This document shows positions 44,601 through 52,684 of a DNA stretch of 64,000 bases, in pieces. Position numbers and translations under genes: made by a program. Source of the DNA: Linanthus parryae. Taxonomy: Eukaryota; Streptophyta; Magnoliopsida; Ericales; Polemoniaceae. Location: contig JALGPY010000002.1 of the NCBI GenBank assembly GCA_023055425.1, positions 157,801,345 through 157,865,344 on the forward strand, read 5' to 3'. The notes beneath the pieces were generated by a model. The model worked only from the letters and a program-made list of their open reading frames with translations, was not told where the DNA came from and made no database searches. Position 1 is the stretch's first letter. Each line of letters opens with the position of its first letter.

Positions 44601-45593
44601 TTGTATGTGGATGACATACTGCTCATTGGAAACGACATTCCCATGCTGCAATCTGTGAAAGATTGGCTAGGAAAGTGTTTCTCAATGAAAGACTTAGGGG
44701 AAGCAGCCTATATACTCGGTATAAAGATCTATAGAGATAGATCTAAGAGGTTGCTAGGCCTAAGTCAAAGTACATATATTGACAAGGTGTTGAAACGGTT
44801 CAACATGCAAGATTCCAAGAAAGGATTCTTGCCCATGTCACATGGAATCACTCTTTCAAAGAGTGGTTGTCCTTCCAATGAGATTGAGAAGGAACGCATG
44901 AGTAGGATTCCCTATGCCTCGGCCATAGGGTCTATCATGTACGCCATGTTATGTACTAGACCAGATGTGTCATATGCCTTGAGTATGACAAGCAGATACC
45001 AATCCAATCCGGGTGAGAGTCACTGGATTGCTGTCAAGAACATCCTAAAGTACTTGAGAAGAACTAAGGATGCCTTCTTGATGTTTGGCGGTGAGGAAGA
45101 GTTGCGTGTAAGGGGTTACACCGATGCAAGCTTCCAAACCGATAGAGATGACTTTAGATCACAGTCGGGATATGTGTTTTGCCTGAATGGAGCAGCGGTG
45201 AGCTGGAAGAGTTCCAAGCAAGAGACGGTAGCTGATTCTACAACAGAGGCTGAGTACATTGCTGCAAATGGCGCAGCAAAGGAGGCTGTTTGGATCAGAA
45301 AGTTTGTTTCTGAACTTGGTGTGGTCCCTAGCATTGCGGATCCAGTGGAGTTATTCTGTGACAACACTGGGGCGATCGCGCAATCAAAGGAACCCAGATC
45401 GCACCAGAAGTCCAAGCATGTGCTCAGGAAGTTCCATCTGATTCGAGATATTATCGATAGAGGAGACGTTCGGATATGCAAGATTCCTACAGATGATAAT
45501 CTGTCAGACCCGCTTACAAAGCCTCTCACGCAGTGGAAGCATGAAGGGCACACTAGGAGTATGGGCATACGAGATGCGCCAGATTGGCTCTAG
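41643..45593 (+). CDS. Ty1/copia gag-pol polyprotein, intact
   Basis: A single 1316-aa frame. Gag spans residues ~1-250 (LSGTNFLDWYRNLRIVL; LLNMLRTAEQ). A CCHC knuckle CHYCSQPGHWKRNCP lies at ~254-268, protease WVLDTGCGSH at ~299-308, and integrase zinc module LWHCRLGH...CEACLLGK at ~435-475. Integrase catalytic residues are in HTDVCGPF (~497), RSDRGGEY (~561) and GVSERRNRT (~597; 35-residue spacing). RT shows QMDVKTAFLYG (~901) and YVDD (~988). RNase H shows TDASFQTD, STTEAEYI and CDNTGAI (~1160-1240). All key residues are present and no stop interrupts, so it probably encodes every protein needed to transpose. The start lies 1.7 kb after the primer site; the next in-frame Met is deep in gag. 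Confidence 0.97.
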   Translation: MANNSSSSQHSLRSVLEKDKLSGTNFLDWYRNLRIVLKQEKKLYAIEEQVPEGPDNQTPAALKAYQKHVDDANDAACLMLCTMTSELQKQHENMNAVDMIEHLKQLFQEQARVERYEVSKALFKCHLAEGNPVGPHVLRMIGYLENLARLGFPVGQELATDLVLQSLPESYGQFIMNYNMNEIVKPLPDLLNMLRTAEQSINKGKGKAIMMVHKGKGKKFASSSKGKGKSVAKSKEQALKPVGGIAKVVTKGECHYCSQPGHWKRNCPKYLEDKRLGIVIPPPPGIFVVDVNLTVSTSWVLDTGCGSHICRNMQDLKRSKRLAKGEVDLRVGNGAKVAALAIGVCELSLPSGLVLELNNCYFVPAMSRNIISISCLDKEGFIISIKNNCCSFYLNNIHYFSAQLFNGLYVLDLSNPVYNINTKRIKINDLNPAYLWHCRLGHINEKRVSRLHKDGLLDSFDFESYETCEACLLGKMTKSPFNKKGERTSEQLALIHTDVCGPFATPARGGYVYFITFTDDYSRYGFVYLMRAKSESFEVFKEFKNEVEKQLGKSIKALRSDRGGEYLSQEFDDYLRECGIVSQLTPPGTPQWNGVSERRNRTLLDMVRSMMCQTDLPLSFWGYALLSAAFTINRVPSKSVMKTPYEMWSGRRPTLSFMRIWGCDVYVKRLQSDKLGPKSDKCKFVGYPKETKGYYFYNPTENKVFVARTGVFLEREFVSKEASGRNVELEEVQEPQITEPIMEHEQESQTVVDPPVQVTQELRRSSRVRQEPERYGLLITDSGDTMLIDDEPTTYEEAMNGPDSQKWLEAMRSEMESMYTNKVWTLVEPPDGARPIGCKWVFKKKIDMDGNVITYKGRLVAKGFRQIHGIDYDETFSPVAMTKSIRILLAIAAYYDYEIWQMDVKTAFLYGNLLEDVYMIQLEGFEDPKQANKVCKLQRSIYGLKQASRSWNRRFDEVVKEFGFIRNEDESCVYKKVSGSSVAFLVLYVDDILLIGNDIPMLQSVKDWLGKCFSMKDLGEAAYILGIKIYRDRSKRLLGLSQSTYIDKVLKRFNMQDSKKGFLPMSHGITLSKSGCPSNEIEKERMSRIPYASAIGSIMYAMLCTRPDVSYALSMTSRYQSNPGESHWIAVKNILKYLRRTKDAFLMFGGEEELRVRGYTDASFQTDRDDFRSQSGYVFCLNGAAVSWKSSKQETVADSTTEAEYIAANGAAKEAVWIRKFVSELGVVPSIADPVELFCDNTGAIAQSKEPRSHQKSKHVLRKFHLIRDIIDRGDVRICKIPTDDNLSDPLTKPLTQWKHEGHTRSMGIRDAPDWL

Positions 45594-45607
45594 TGCAAGT
45601 GGGAGAC
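45594..45607 (+). promoter_or_regulatory. Copia polypurine tract
   Basis: CAAGTGGGAGAC lies directly before the 3' LTR and right after the gag-pol stop. Confidence 0.9.
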
Positions 45608-47037
45608 TGTTGGAATAGATGCCCTAGAGGCAATCTAGTTTAGTATGAATTTGTAATTGGCTAGAAATTCATTTATTATTTATTGGATATTTAATATAAT
45701 GAAGTCCTTAGATTTACAATTGTGTTGTTTATCTTAAATATCCCTAGTCAAGTATAATGATTAAATGGGACAATCATCTATAGACTAGTATGGGGTTGGA
45801 TTGATATGGAGATATCACGATCCAACACATAGGTGTGCATTACGGAATGTTGCACTGGATTGACCCATTACCGAGAAGGCTACATACACGTTATGTTGAG
45901 TCACAAGTGCTTCTCGGGTACAATGGTATTGTCATCCTTAGACTTGAAGTCACTAGATATTCTAGTTGTGGATCATTGTGATCTTGGTAGCGTTAAACGC
46001 TACACCGTAACTGGGTAGTTATAAAGGCGTGTACTGGATACAATGAGAAGCAAGCTTAGAGATCGTAGTGGACGTAGAGAGGATTTGCCCCTCCCACATA
46101 ACGGGAGCAAATATCCAAGGCCACTCGAGGATAGTGCTTATAGAATGTCTGGCCAGACTCAAATAAATCAATATATGGGATATTGATGTTATTTGCACGA
46201 ATAAGGCTATTCCATGGATCGAGGAACTAGGGATTGGATATACGAGTGTGACTTGTATGTCTCGTGTCCAATCCGGATATGGAGGCAAAGGGATGAGACA
46301 ATTACTTGTACAAGGTTGTCTAGATGACTATTCTATTAGTTGGCTAGAATGGATGTTTTGCTAGAAACCGCTCCATATTAGCAAAGAGTTGCTACCAACT
46401 AGATAGAACCTATGGGGTCACACGCTATATAGAGTTGTACTAGATTATGGAATTAATTAATTGGATTAATTAATTAGAAGGATCACTTTGCAAACCCTTG
46501 CAAGCTTAGTAGGGACTAATTTGCAAGGAAGGGACTAAATTGAATTCTAGTAGGACTAGAATAAGTCCTTTAGGTAGTTGACAAGGAGTTGTTGGACTAT
46601 ATAAAGGACCCTCCTCCTTCCTTCCCTACACACTTATGCTCTAAGAGAGAACATAACAAGAGTAGGAGAGAACAAAGGAGAGAGAGAGCAAGCCACAAGA
46701 GGGACGCCGCCCCCTTGCCGCCGCCCCTTGTCCCCGACGCCACAAAGGGTGCCGAACCCCTTTTGGTGTCTCGTTTTGCGTGATTTCTTCACCCTCCTTT
46801 CAATCCGGGCTAGCACCAAGGTGATTGGAGATCTAGGAACAACTCTAGGCGTGGATCAACTATAGAGAACGTGACACTATTCGCGTTTGAAGTCATCAAG
46901 GAGAACCCAAAGGTGTGTTTATGATTTCTTACCTTCACTATCGTTATGCATCTAGACTTGTGATCCTTGGAGGGTTTTGCATGATTATTTGTTTGATTAT
47001 GCTTCCGTTTGCGCGATCCATGAATCAAAACCCTACA
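45608..47037 (+). repeat. Copia 3' LTR
   Basis: 1430 bp, apparently identical to 38534-39963. Confidence 0.96.
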
Positions 47038-47042
47038 TAAAC
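47038..47042. repeat. Target-site duplication TAAAC, right of copia
   Basis: Exact copy of 38529-38533. Confidence 0.96.
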
Positions 47043-47597
47043 CACCCCTACATTGAATGCTTCGTTGTCCTCAACGTATTTAGAGAGTATGTAGAGAACT
47101 CAGCAATCAAATGCGTAGGCCAGTAGATGAGATGGAGCATGACATCTATCAAATAAAATAAAGACATAATTCAGCAAAAGAAAAGATACTCACAACCACC
47201 TCAAGGGTGGGGAAGAAATCACGCAAAGCAGTCCCCAAGCACAGTAGTGGTGCCACCATGCTCCTATATAGTCAATGTGTACTTGCACACCGGGGTAGAC
47301 TGCCCTCCTCTGCTTAAATCTGTGACGTGGAGAATCCCCAACTCGTATGCATGAGTCCCCATAAAGGTCGTGTGTGCCATGGCACACCGGGGTAGATTCT
47401 CCCATATCCTGCTCAAATATGTCACTTGGAAACAAATGTTAGTACCTCTCTCTCTCATCTCTCCAAAATAACATAATAAAATAACTGAATTTATAAAAAC
47501 ACAACTAAACTAAATAAAATAAATAGGTTGGGTTTCCTCCCAACAAGCGCCTTGTAATTTAAGGTCGACGACCCGACCAAGTTACCTCAAAATATGT

Positions 47598-48632
47598 TTA
47601 AGGAGATTTTTCTCTCCACTTTTTCTTCTTACACCATCGTCTCTCTTTTTGTCTCTTCTCAAGTGAGGATGCATGAGACACATATGGCAAGAAGAAGTTG
47701 TAGAAGACGGCATTTGCAAATTTTTTCTTCTTGTGCTTCCACTCCTTGATCACCGGTCTTCTCGAGAATTCATTCACTACATCATGACCCATTGTACCTT
47801 TCCTCCTCTTCTTCTTCTTCCAATTCTTCAAAATCAATATCGTTGAGGATCGGTTATGTGGAAATAGCATCTCAGTTGGAACAGTAATGGCAAGGAGTGC
47901 CATCTTGATTGCTTCCTTCCCTTGCTCTTTCCTTGGAATCACAGGTGGAAAATCATGTATTGCATAAAACTGGGGTCTTTGGCCTTCCTCATGTGATTCA
48001 CCCCATTTTATGATCTCCAAGAGATATGGATTAGACTTAGGAATTTCTTGATATATGTCCATGTGAACATCTCCACACAGTAATTCCTTAGCTTCACGAC
48101 TTTCTTCCTCAAAGAAAATATCTTCAGTGTGCCATAGGCTTGCGATGTCCACACTCTCCCATTCATGCCATGGATCCGGAATTATGCGAGGCACAAGTTG
48201 TATAGGCTTCACAATATCATCCCAATCTGAGTCCGAATCTGAGTCTGAAGCGACCAGAGGATCTATTACTTCATGATGGACAGTATTATAAACATAGATC
48301 TCTGGGAGTTCTTCGTCTTCCTCTTCGCACTCCTCAACTAAGTCAGGAATGATGTTGATTGGCCCATTGTGATTGTCTGCATATGCACGAGAAAGTTCTG
48401 AGAGTTGTTGTCCATGACGCATGACAGTTTCCTCAATCCTATCCAGCCCTTCCTCCATTCTGTCCATTTGTACTAGCATGAGCTTCAATATTTCTTTCAT
48501 ATGCTCATCTTCTTGATTGCAAGGAGGAGGGGTGTACATATCTCCATAGGAGTAGTATGGCTGGTAGACTGGAGATTGCCCATAGTAATTATGCCCCCAC
48601 ATGATTACCAAGATGTCTGCAAAATTATTCAC
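47598..48632 (-). CDS. Orphan protein of the composite element, copy 2 (intact)
   Basis: A 344-codon frame on the minus strand starts ~110 bp inside the primer site; ATG at 48632 or, perhaps better, 48602 (MWGHNYYGQSPVYQPYYSY). The order is a Tyr/Pro-rich start; a helix/coiled coil (MKEILKLMLVQMDRMEEGLDRIEE); a long acidic part (EECEEEDEELPE, SDSDSDSDWDD); a middle with WHEWESVDIASLWH; and a strongly basic C-terminus (KNWKKKKRRKG, EWKHKKKKF, KKKKWREKSP). No zinc knuckle, protease or other known domain is seen. Position suggests a gag-like or packaging role, but the sequence does not show it. Conservation in two units (copy 1 broken by one base) shows recent amplification, not necessarily selection. 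Confidence 0.75.
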   Translation of the reverse strand: MNNFADILVIMWGHNYYGQSPVYQPYYSYGDMYTPPPCNQEDEHMKEILKLMLVQMDRMEEGLDRIEETVMRHGQQLSELSRAYADNHNGPINIIPDLVEECEEEDEELPEIYVYNTVHHEVIDPLVASDSDSDSDWDDIVKPIQLVPRIIPDPWHEWESVDIASLWHTEDIFFEEESREAKELLCGDVHMDIYQEIPKSNPYLLEIIKWGESHEEGQRPQFYAIHDFPPVIPRKEQGKEAIKMALLAITVPTEMLFPHNRSSTILILKNWKKKKRRKGTMGHDVVNEFSRRPVIKEWKHKKKKFANAVFYNFFLPYVSHASSLEKRQKERRWCKKKKWREKSP

Positions 48633-48720
48633 CAGGAAGAGGGTGAGATCAAAAAATAAATAAACAAAAGAAAAAAATAAAATTCCCTAAAGTTAATAAT
48701 TCTAACTAATTCAACCGAAG

Positions 48721-48738
48721 TCCCCGGCAACGGCGCCA
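48721..48738 (-). promoter_or_regulatory. Composite element primer binding site 2 (tRNA-Asp type)
   Basis: Identical to the site at 35638-35655, 6 bp from LTR C. Confidence 0.9.
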
Positions 48739-48744
48739 AAAACT

Positions 48745-50213
48745 TGACACGCTCCAACTGCAAGTGTACAGCTGTCGGTGTAGTAATAAATTCCGGAAAA
48801 CCGGGTTGTCGAACCCAAGAGACTTCTTGTAAATTAATTAGAATTTCTTAACTTTTTGTGGGCACAGCGCGTTGTGTTTTGATCTAATTCTACTTAAATA
48901 AAAGTGCAATATTCTTAATTAACCAAGTGAAATAGTTCACGATTAATAAAGAATGAATTTTTGGGTTTTTGAAATATAAAGGAGAAACACCGGGAATTCT
49001 CTAGGTTCACTAGGTTGAGCTAAATTTATGTTTTGACTTGTAAAACAACCACATATCTTTCACTATCAATCAAGCAATATTAAACTCACCGAGTTACCAA
49101 GTAAGTTTACTATACTTTAAACCAAAACAAACCGAGTTACCAAGTCTATTTTAGCTTAAAGCATGCATTAAAACCACAGTTCTACTTTAACGATCCTAGT
49201 TAACGATGTCGAGTTACCAAACATTGATTCGACTAGGCGGATTATTCAATTTACCGACTAATTCTCACGGAGTTACCGCGTGAAAACTAATTAAGTTTAT
49301 CTCTACGTTAGCTACTCGCAAAGATAATATGATCACAAACGTAAATAATCCATAATAATGAAAGATTACGTGAGATTAAGCTAAAACATGAATCACAATC
49401 ATCAAAACATGATATTTAGATCAAACCCTAGCTACACCACACGAGAATTCCCAGCAAACAACGTTTAGCTACTCATATTCATACTCAAAACGATGAGTTT
49501 AATGAGTTTAAACATAAAAATCAAGAAAATAGAAGAGTTGAGAATCCAAACGGATGATCCAAAGCTCCTAAGCTCTCCCAATAGCTCCTTGATCTCCAAA
49601 AGATGTGTCTACCGTCAAAAACTACTCAAAAAGTCGACCTAACACACTTAAATACGTTCCTATAATGATATAACAAAGTTTCTAATAATTGCAAAAAGAC
49701 CCCGGACGTTTCTGGCTTTCTGGGCAATCTCTTCGTGCGAAAACCTTTTCTCTTCGTGTGAAGAGATTGTTCACTCTGTCTGAAGTCTTCCTGCAAAAGT
49801 CCTCCTATTTTGAGACAGCATCATGTCACAGGAAGAGAACTGGAATTTTGGCTAAGTCTTTTCTTCGTGCGAAGAGCTTTTCTCTTCGTGCGAAGAGTTC
49901 CTGCCTTAGCTTCTTTCTGGCTCTTTTTCTTGAGTTTTACTTGCTTTCTTTGTTTTCGAAGCTCGTTTCTTCACCACCTTTGATCCTCGCGTCATATTTC
50001 CTGCCAACCACAACACGAAACACGAACCCGCGATCAAATCACAATAAAAGCAACAAAAATATACAAGAAACGCCCGGATTTAACGATAAACACTCAAAAA
50101 CTCAAATTTCACAATTTTAGCATAAAACGCTCAAAGACGATAAAATTCTCCATGATAAGCACGCAAAACATAGCAAAAATAAGGAATAATATAACTCCAA
50201 AACGGAGTTATCA
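48745..50213 (-). repeat. Composite element LTR C (outer right)
   Basis: 1469 bp, ends GTTATCA followed by the duplication CCCTC. Hairpin words lie at 49730-49900. Confidence 0.93.
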
Positions 50214-50218
50214 CCCTC
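50214..50218. repeat. Target-site duplication CCCTC, right of composite element
   Basis: Exact copy of 31087-31091. Confidence 0.93.
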
Positions 50219-50762
50219 CCGCAGAGGGAGGAAGGGTTGCAGCTGGCGGAGACACATATGCCGCAGTTGGGCTAGGGGTGTAAGCCACGTTGTTTAGCGG
50301 TGCCGGCGGAGGAGGCAAGGGATAAGGTGAAGAGATATTGGAGGCAACGGTTGGTGGTTGGGGAACATGTGAGGTAAAGGACGGTATTTGGACCGTTTGT
50401 CCCTGGACAGAGGGTAGTTGCACCATTGCTGGTGGGGTTTGCGAATTAGGGTTAGGTGGCGTAGGTACTACCTCCGTCCCCTCGGTAGTAGGGGTTCCTC
50501 CTCCCTGAGAGACAGCAACACCCGATGTCGGATTCGGGGCAAGGGTTCCCAAAATAGCAATTATTCGATCCTTTTGTGCGAATTAAGCCTGGAGAGCCTT
50601 CGCCTGATTCTGGATAGTGGCGTTCAAAGTCTCCAAAGTCGGAGTTCCGCCGGCAGCCGCGGAATTATGACGGGTCTCCTCTACCGAGGTTGTCTCAGTG
50701 GAGGGAGATCTGTTGCTGACGTCGTCTTCGTGATACATGGTTGCTTGCAGTGATAAGTTCAT
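50214..50762 (-). pseudogene. Tat gag N-terminal part
   Basis: From MNLSLQATMYHEDD (about 50762) the minus strand gives a low-complexity gag start rich in Pro, Thr and Ser (QTPPAMVQLPSVQGQ; LPPPPAPLNN). One in-frame TAA at 50583-50585 interrupts it after TIQNQAKALQA. It ends at PPSAGG at the junction with the composite element, and the reading frame resumes at 31091 with STPECMTSL. A longer frame running up to 50810 only extends into the LTR. Confidence 0.82.
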
Positions 50763-50777
50763 GTCGGGTTCACCAAA
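50763..50777 (-). promoter_or_regulatory. Tat primer-site region
   Basis: Minus-strand TTTGGTGAACCCGACATG follows the 5' LTR directly. The core GAACCCGACRTGAA recurs next to the diverged LTR at 51458, so it is conserved, but the matching tRNA was not identified. Confidence 0.5.
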
Positions 50778-51380
50778 TGTGTACGAGAGAATCCTTTGAG
50801 GAAGATTCAATATACACCAAGAATAGAGGATAGAAAGAACACGGAAAGAGTAGCGTGTGTAGGGAGAGAGTAAGGCAATGGCAACTGTATGAGAGAGAGA
50901 GACAGAATATTGGCAGAGCTTCCGCGTAGTTCAGGTGGTTCGTTTTGTGTAAGGAAGGGTTAACGATCCTATATATAGTGGAGAATGTAGTGGGTTAATG
51001 CGCCCATTAATGGCGGCTTAATTACCTTAACCACAACGGCACGTTCGTTCCCATATATAGGGACCGTTACGCACTTCGTCCGCGTATACCGGAACCGTTA
51101 TGAGGTTGACCGGGATTATGGAGCTCGTGCCATAAATCTCTCAAAACAGTTACTAAAGGTCGCACGCGGTCTTGGTTGTCGCTCGCGCGCGACAGGACTT
51201 ACTCTAGCCTCCAAACCACTAAGTCCCTACAAGTCTCGTGTGGTGGTATGTGAGGGCCCTGTCTCGCAGCCCCCATGTGGATCAGCGCGGGTGGTGATCC
51301 AGTGTGTGTGGAGCACAGCTAGGTGTGCTGGATGATCGCCGCGTGGCTAAGATCTGTCTGTCTAGAAAGCACTATCTACA
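50778..51380 (-). repeat. Tat element 5' LTR (right)
   Basis: 603 bp, pairs with 19257-19870; followed by ACTGC. Confidence 0.9.
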
Positions 51381-52025
51381 ACTGCAAAAGAGAAAATGAC
51401 AAAAGAGTAGGACAACTCTTGTTTGGTTATTAGGGTTTCACGTCGGGTTCAGCAATATGAAACTAAGATGTTGATGAGGATGAGAGGTGTGTGTGTTGTC
51501 GGAAATCTAAAAACACCACAACAAACCAAATGGGGAGAAGTCCAGAGAGACCAATGAGAGTGAGGATGGAAATAAGCCACGACGTTATAGGGGAGAGAGA
51601 AAATTAACTTGTATGATATGTGTTTTTCGAATGAATTAGAAGACTCCTATGAAGCAAGTGAACCCTATATATATAAACCCAGTATAACGGCCAAGGGGAG
51701 TTGCGGATTGAATCCAACCCCTGCCCCCATTAAGTGGTTAATACGGAGATCTATGTAGACTGTTGCCATTAATATCGGATCACATGTAATTGTTTCAATA
51801 AGTCTCCTTTGTAATGTTCAAGGGTCGGAGATGGGACAACAACCATCTGCGACGAGCCTTATTCCAGCCTCCAAACCACCAAATTCCCTGCCTCCCCTGT
51901 GAACTGCTGAGATGCGGGGGACCCTGTCTCGAGGTCCCCCGCGTGCTGACATGACATGACCTAGTGTGCACAAAGCACGACATAGTGGTCATGTGTGAGT
52001 TATTGATTAGTCTACGTGGCTGCAA
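51381..52025 (-). repeat. Diverged Tat-like LTR with leader remnant
   Basis: A primer-site-like word (CACGTCGGGTTCAGCA, 51440-51455) is followed at 51458 by sequence with the same layout as the Tat LTR: AT-rich start, 'cagcctccaaaccacc', 'ggaccctgtctcg', 'ccccgcgtgctgac' near 51865-51960. It is an older relative, probably a solo or truncated LTR. The 3' limit near 52025 is approximate. Confidence 0.6.
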
Positions 52026-52684
52026 GGTATGGCCATGTTTGCATTATTCAGAGTTATAACTTATATTTCATATGACAATTTTGTAGATTCATTCTAGCTC
52101 TACACATTACAAAAAGATGCATCATTGTTATATCGCTTGACTAATCAAATCATATTATCAAAACGTTTTGTTACACTTGGTCAAAATGACATGACACATA
52201 AAATGGGAGAGTAGTTCGACCTTATAATTTCGAACTTATTAGGGCAAAAAGTAATTGGTGCTAGACTATATCATCTGATCCATGAGCAGCAGATAACTAC
52301 CCATGAGATGAGGACAGTGCCCCAAATTTAAACCAAAGTGGAAGCTCATTTTTCAGACATATTTATTGCTCACATCTAACCTCATCACTCGTTTGTATAT
52401 ATTTGATCTCAACATCTTTAATTAATTTCACAAGATTAGCCCACCACCCCCTTCCATACTTGCCCAATCTCTGTTCTCTCTCTCTCATCTCCCTTCCCTC
52501 CCCCACCCCAAATTTCTTAAATCAGTAATCACCTCCTCAACCATCTTCATCATCTCCTCCAAATTAAGCCAACCCTCTTTCTATAAACCCATCTAGGGAG
52601 AGAATTTGGAAGAGTTAGTTTTGTGATGACCTTCACAGATTAGGAAAGAGTCCCTAACCCTAAGACCTTCTCTCTTCACTGTTC
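52026..52684 (+). promoter_or_regulatory. Upstream region of the ZF-HD gene
   Basis: No transposon signature is seen. A TATA-like GTATATATTTG lies at about 52395, a CT-rich block (TCTCTCTCTC, 52478-52505) is typical of plant core promoters or 5' UTRs, and a second TATA-like CTATAAAC lies at about 52580. Which one is used cannot be told. The coding start is at 52685. Confidence 0.5.

Larger units (their letters stand above)
38534..47037 (+). mobile_element. Young, apparently intact Ty1/copia retrotransposon
   Basis: The 8504-bp element has 1430-bp LTRs (38534-39963, 45608-47037) that look identical and start TGTTGGAATAGA and end CCCTACA. The primer site TGGTATCAGAGCC lies at 39965-39977, a ~1.7-kb leader follows, then one uninterrupted gag-pol frame (41643-45593), and the purine tract CAAGTGGGAGAC abuts the right LTR. 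TSD TAAAC. LTR length, leader and RT sequence suggest the Angela/Tork part of Ty1/copia; the lineage is an inference. Nothing needed for autonomy is visibly missing. Confidence 0.96.
31092..50213 (-). mobile_element. Composite non-autonomous Athila-like element: three LTRs, two internal regions
   Basis: The arrangement is LTR (31092-32560), internal (32561-35661), LTR (35662-37130), internal (37131-38533 plus 47043-48744), LTR (48745-50213), with one CCCTC duplication outside. Each LTR is 1469 bp (TGACACGCT...GTTATCA). Primer sites complementary to tRNA-Asp (TGGCGCCGTTGCCGGGGA on the minus strand) sit at 35638-35655 and 48721-48738, and purine tracts at 32561 and 37131. The ~3.1-kb inside encodes only one orphan frame and no pol. 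The tRNA-Asp primer and the GGTTGCCTCCCAA block point to the Athila group. The second internal region is interrupted by a copia element. Confidence 0.92.
19257..51380 (-). mobile_element. Tat-lineage Ty3/gypsy retrotransposon split by nested insertions
   Basis: LTRs of 614 and 603 bp (19257-19870 and 50778-51380) both run TGTGTACGAG...CTATCTACA. On the minus strand the order is 5' LTR, gag start (50810-50214), interruption 31092-50213, gag end, partial reverse transcriptase, RNase H, a second RNase H, integrase, ~1.8 kb of repeats, an antisense gene, purine tract, 3' LTR. The extra archaeal-type RNase H and the antisense frame between pol and the 3' LTR are hallmarks of the Tat lineage. Pol has a large deletion, frameshifts and nonsense codons. 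Confidence 0.88.
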
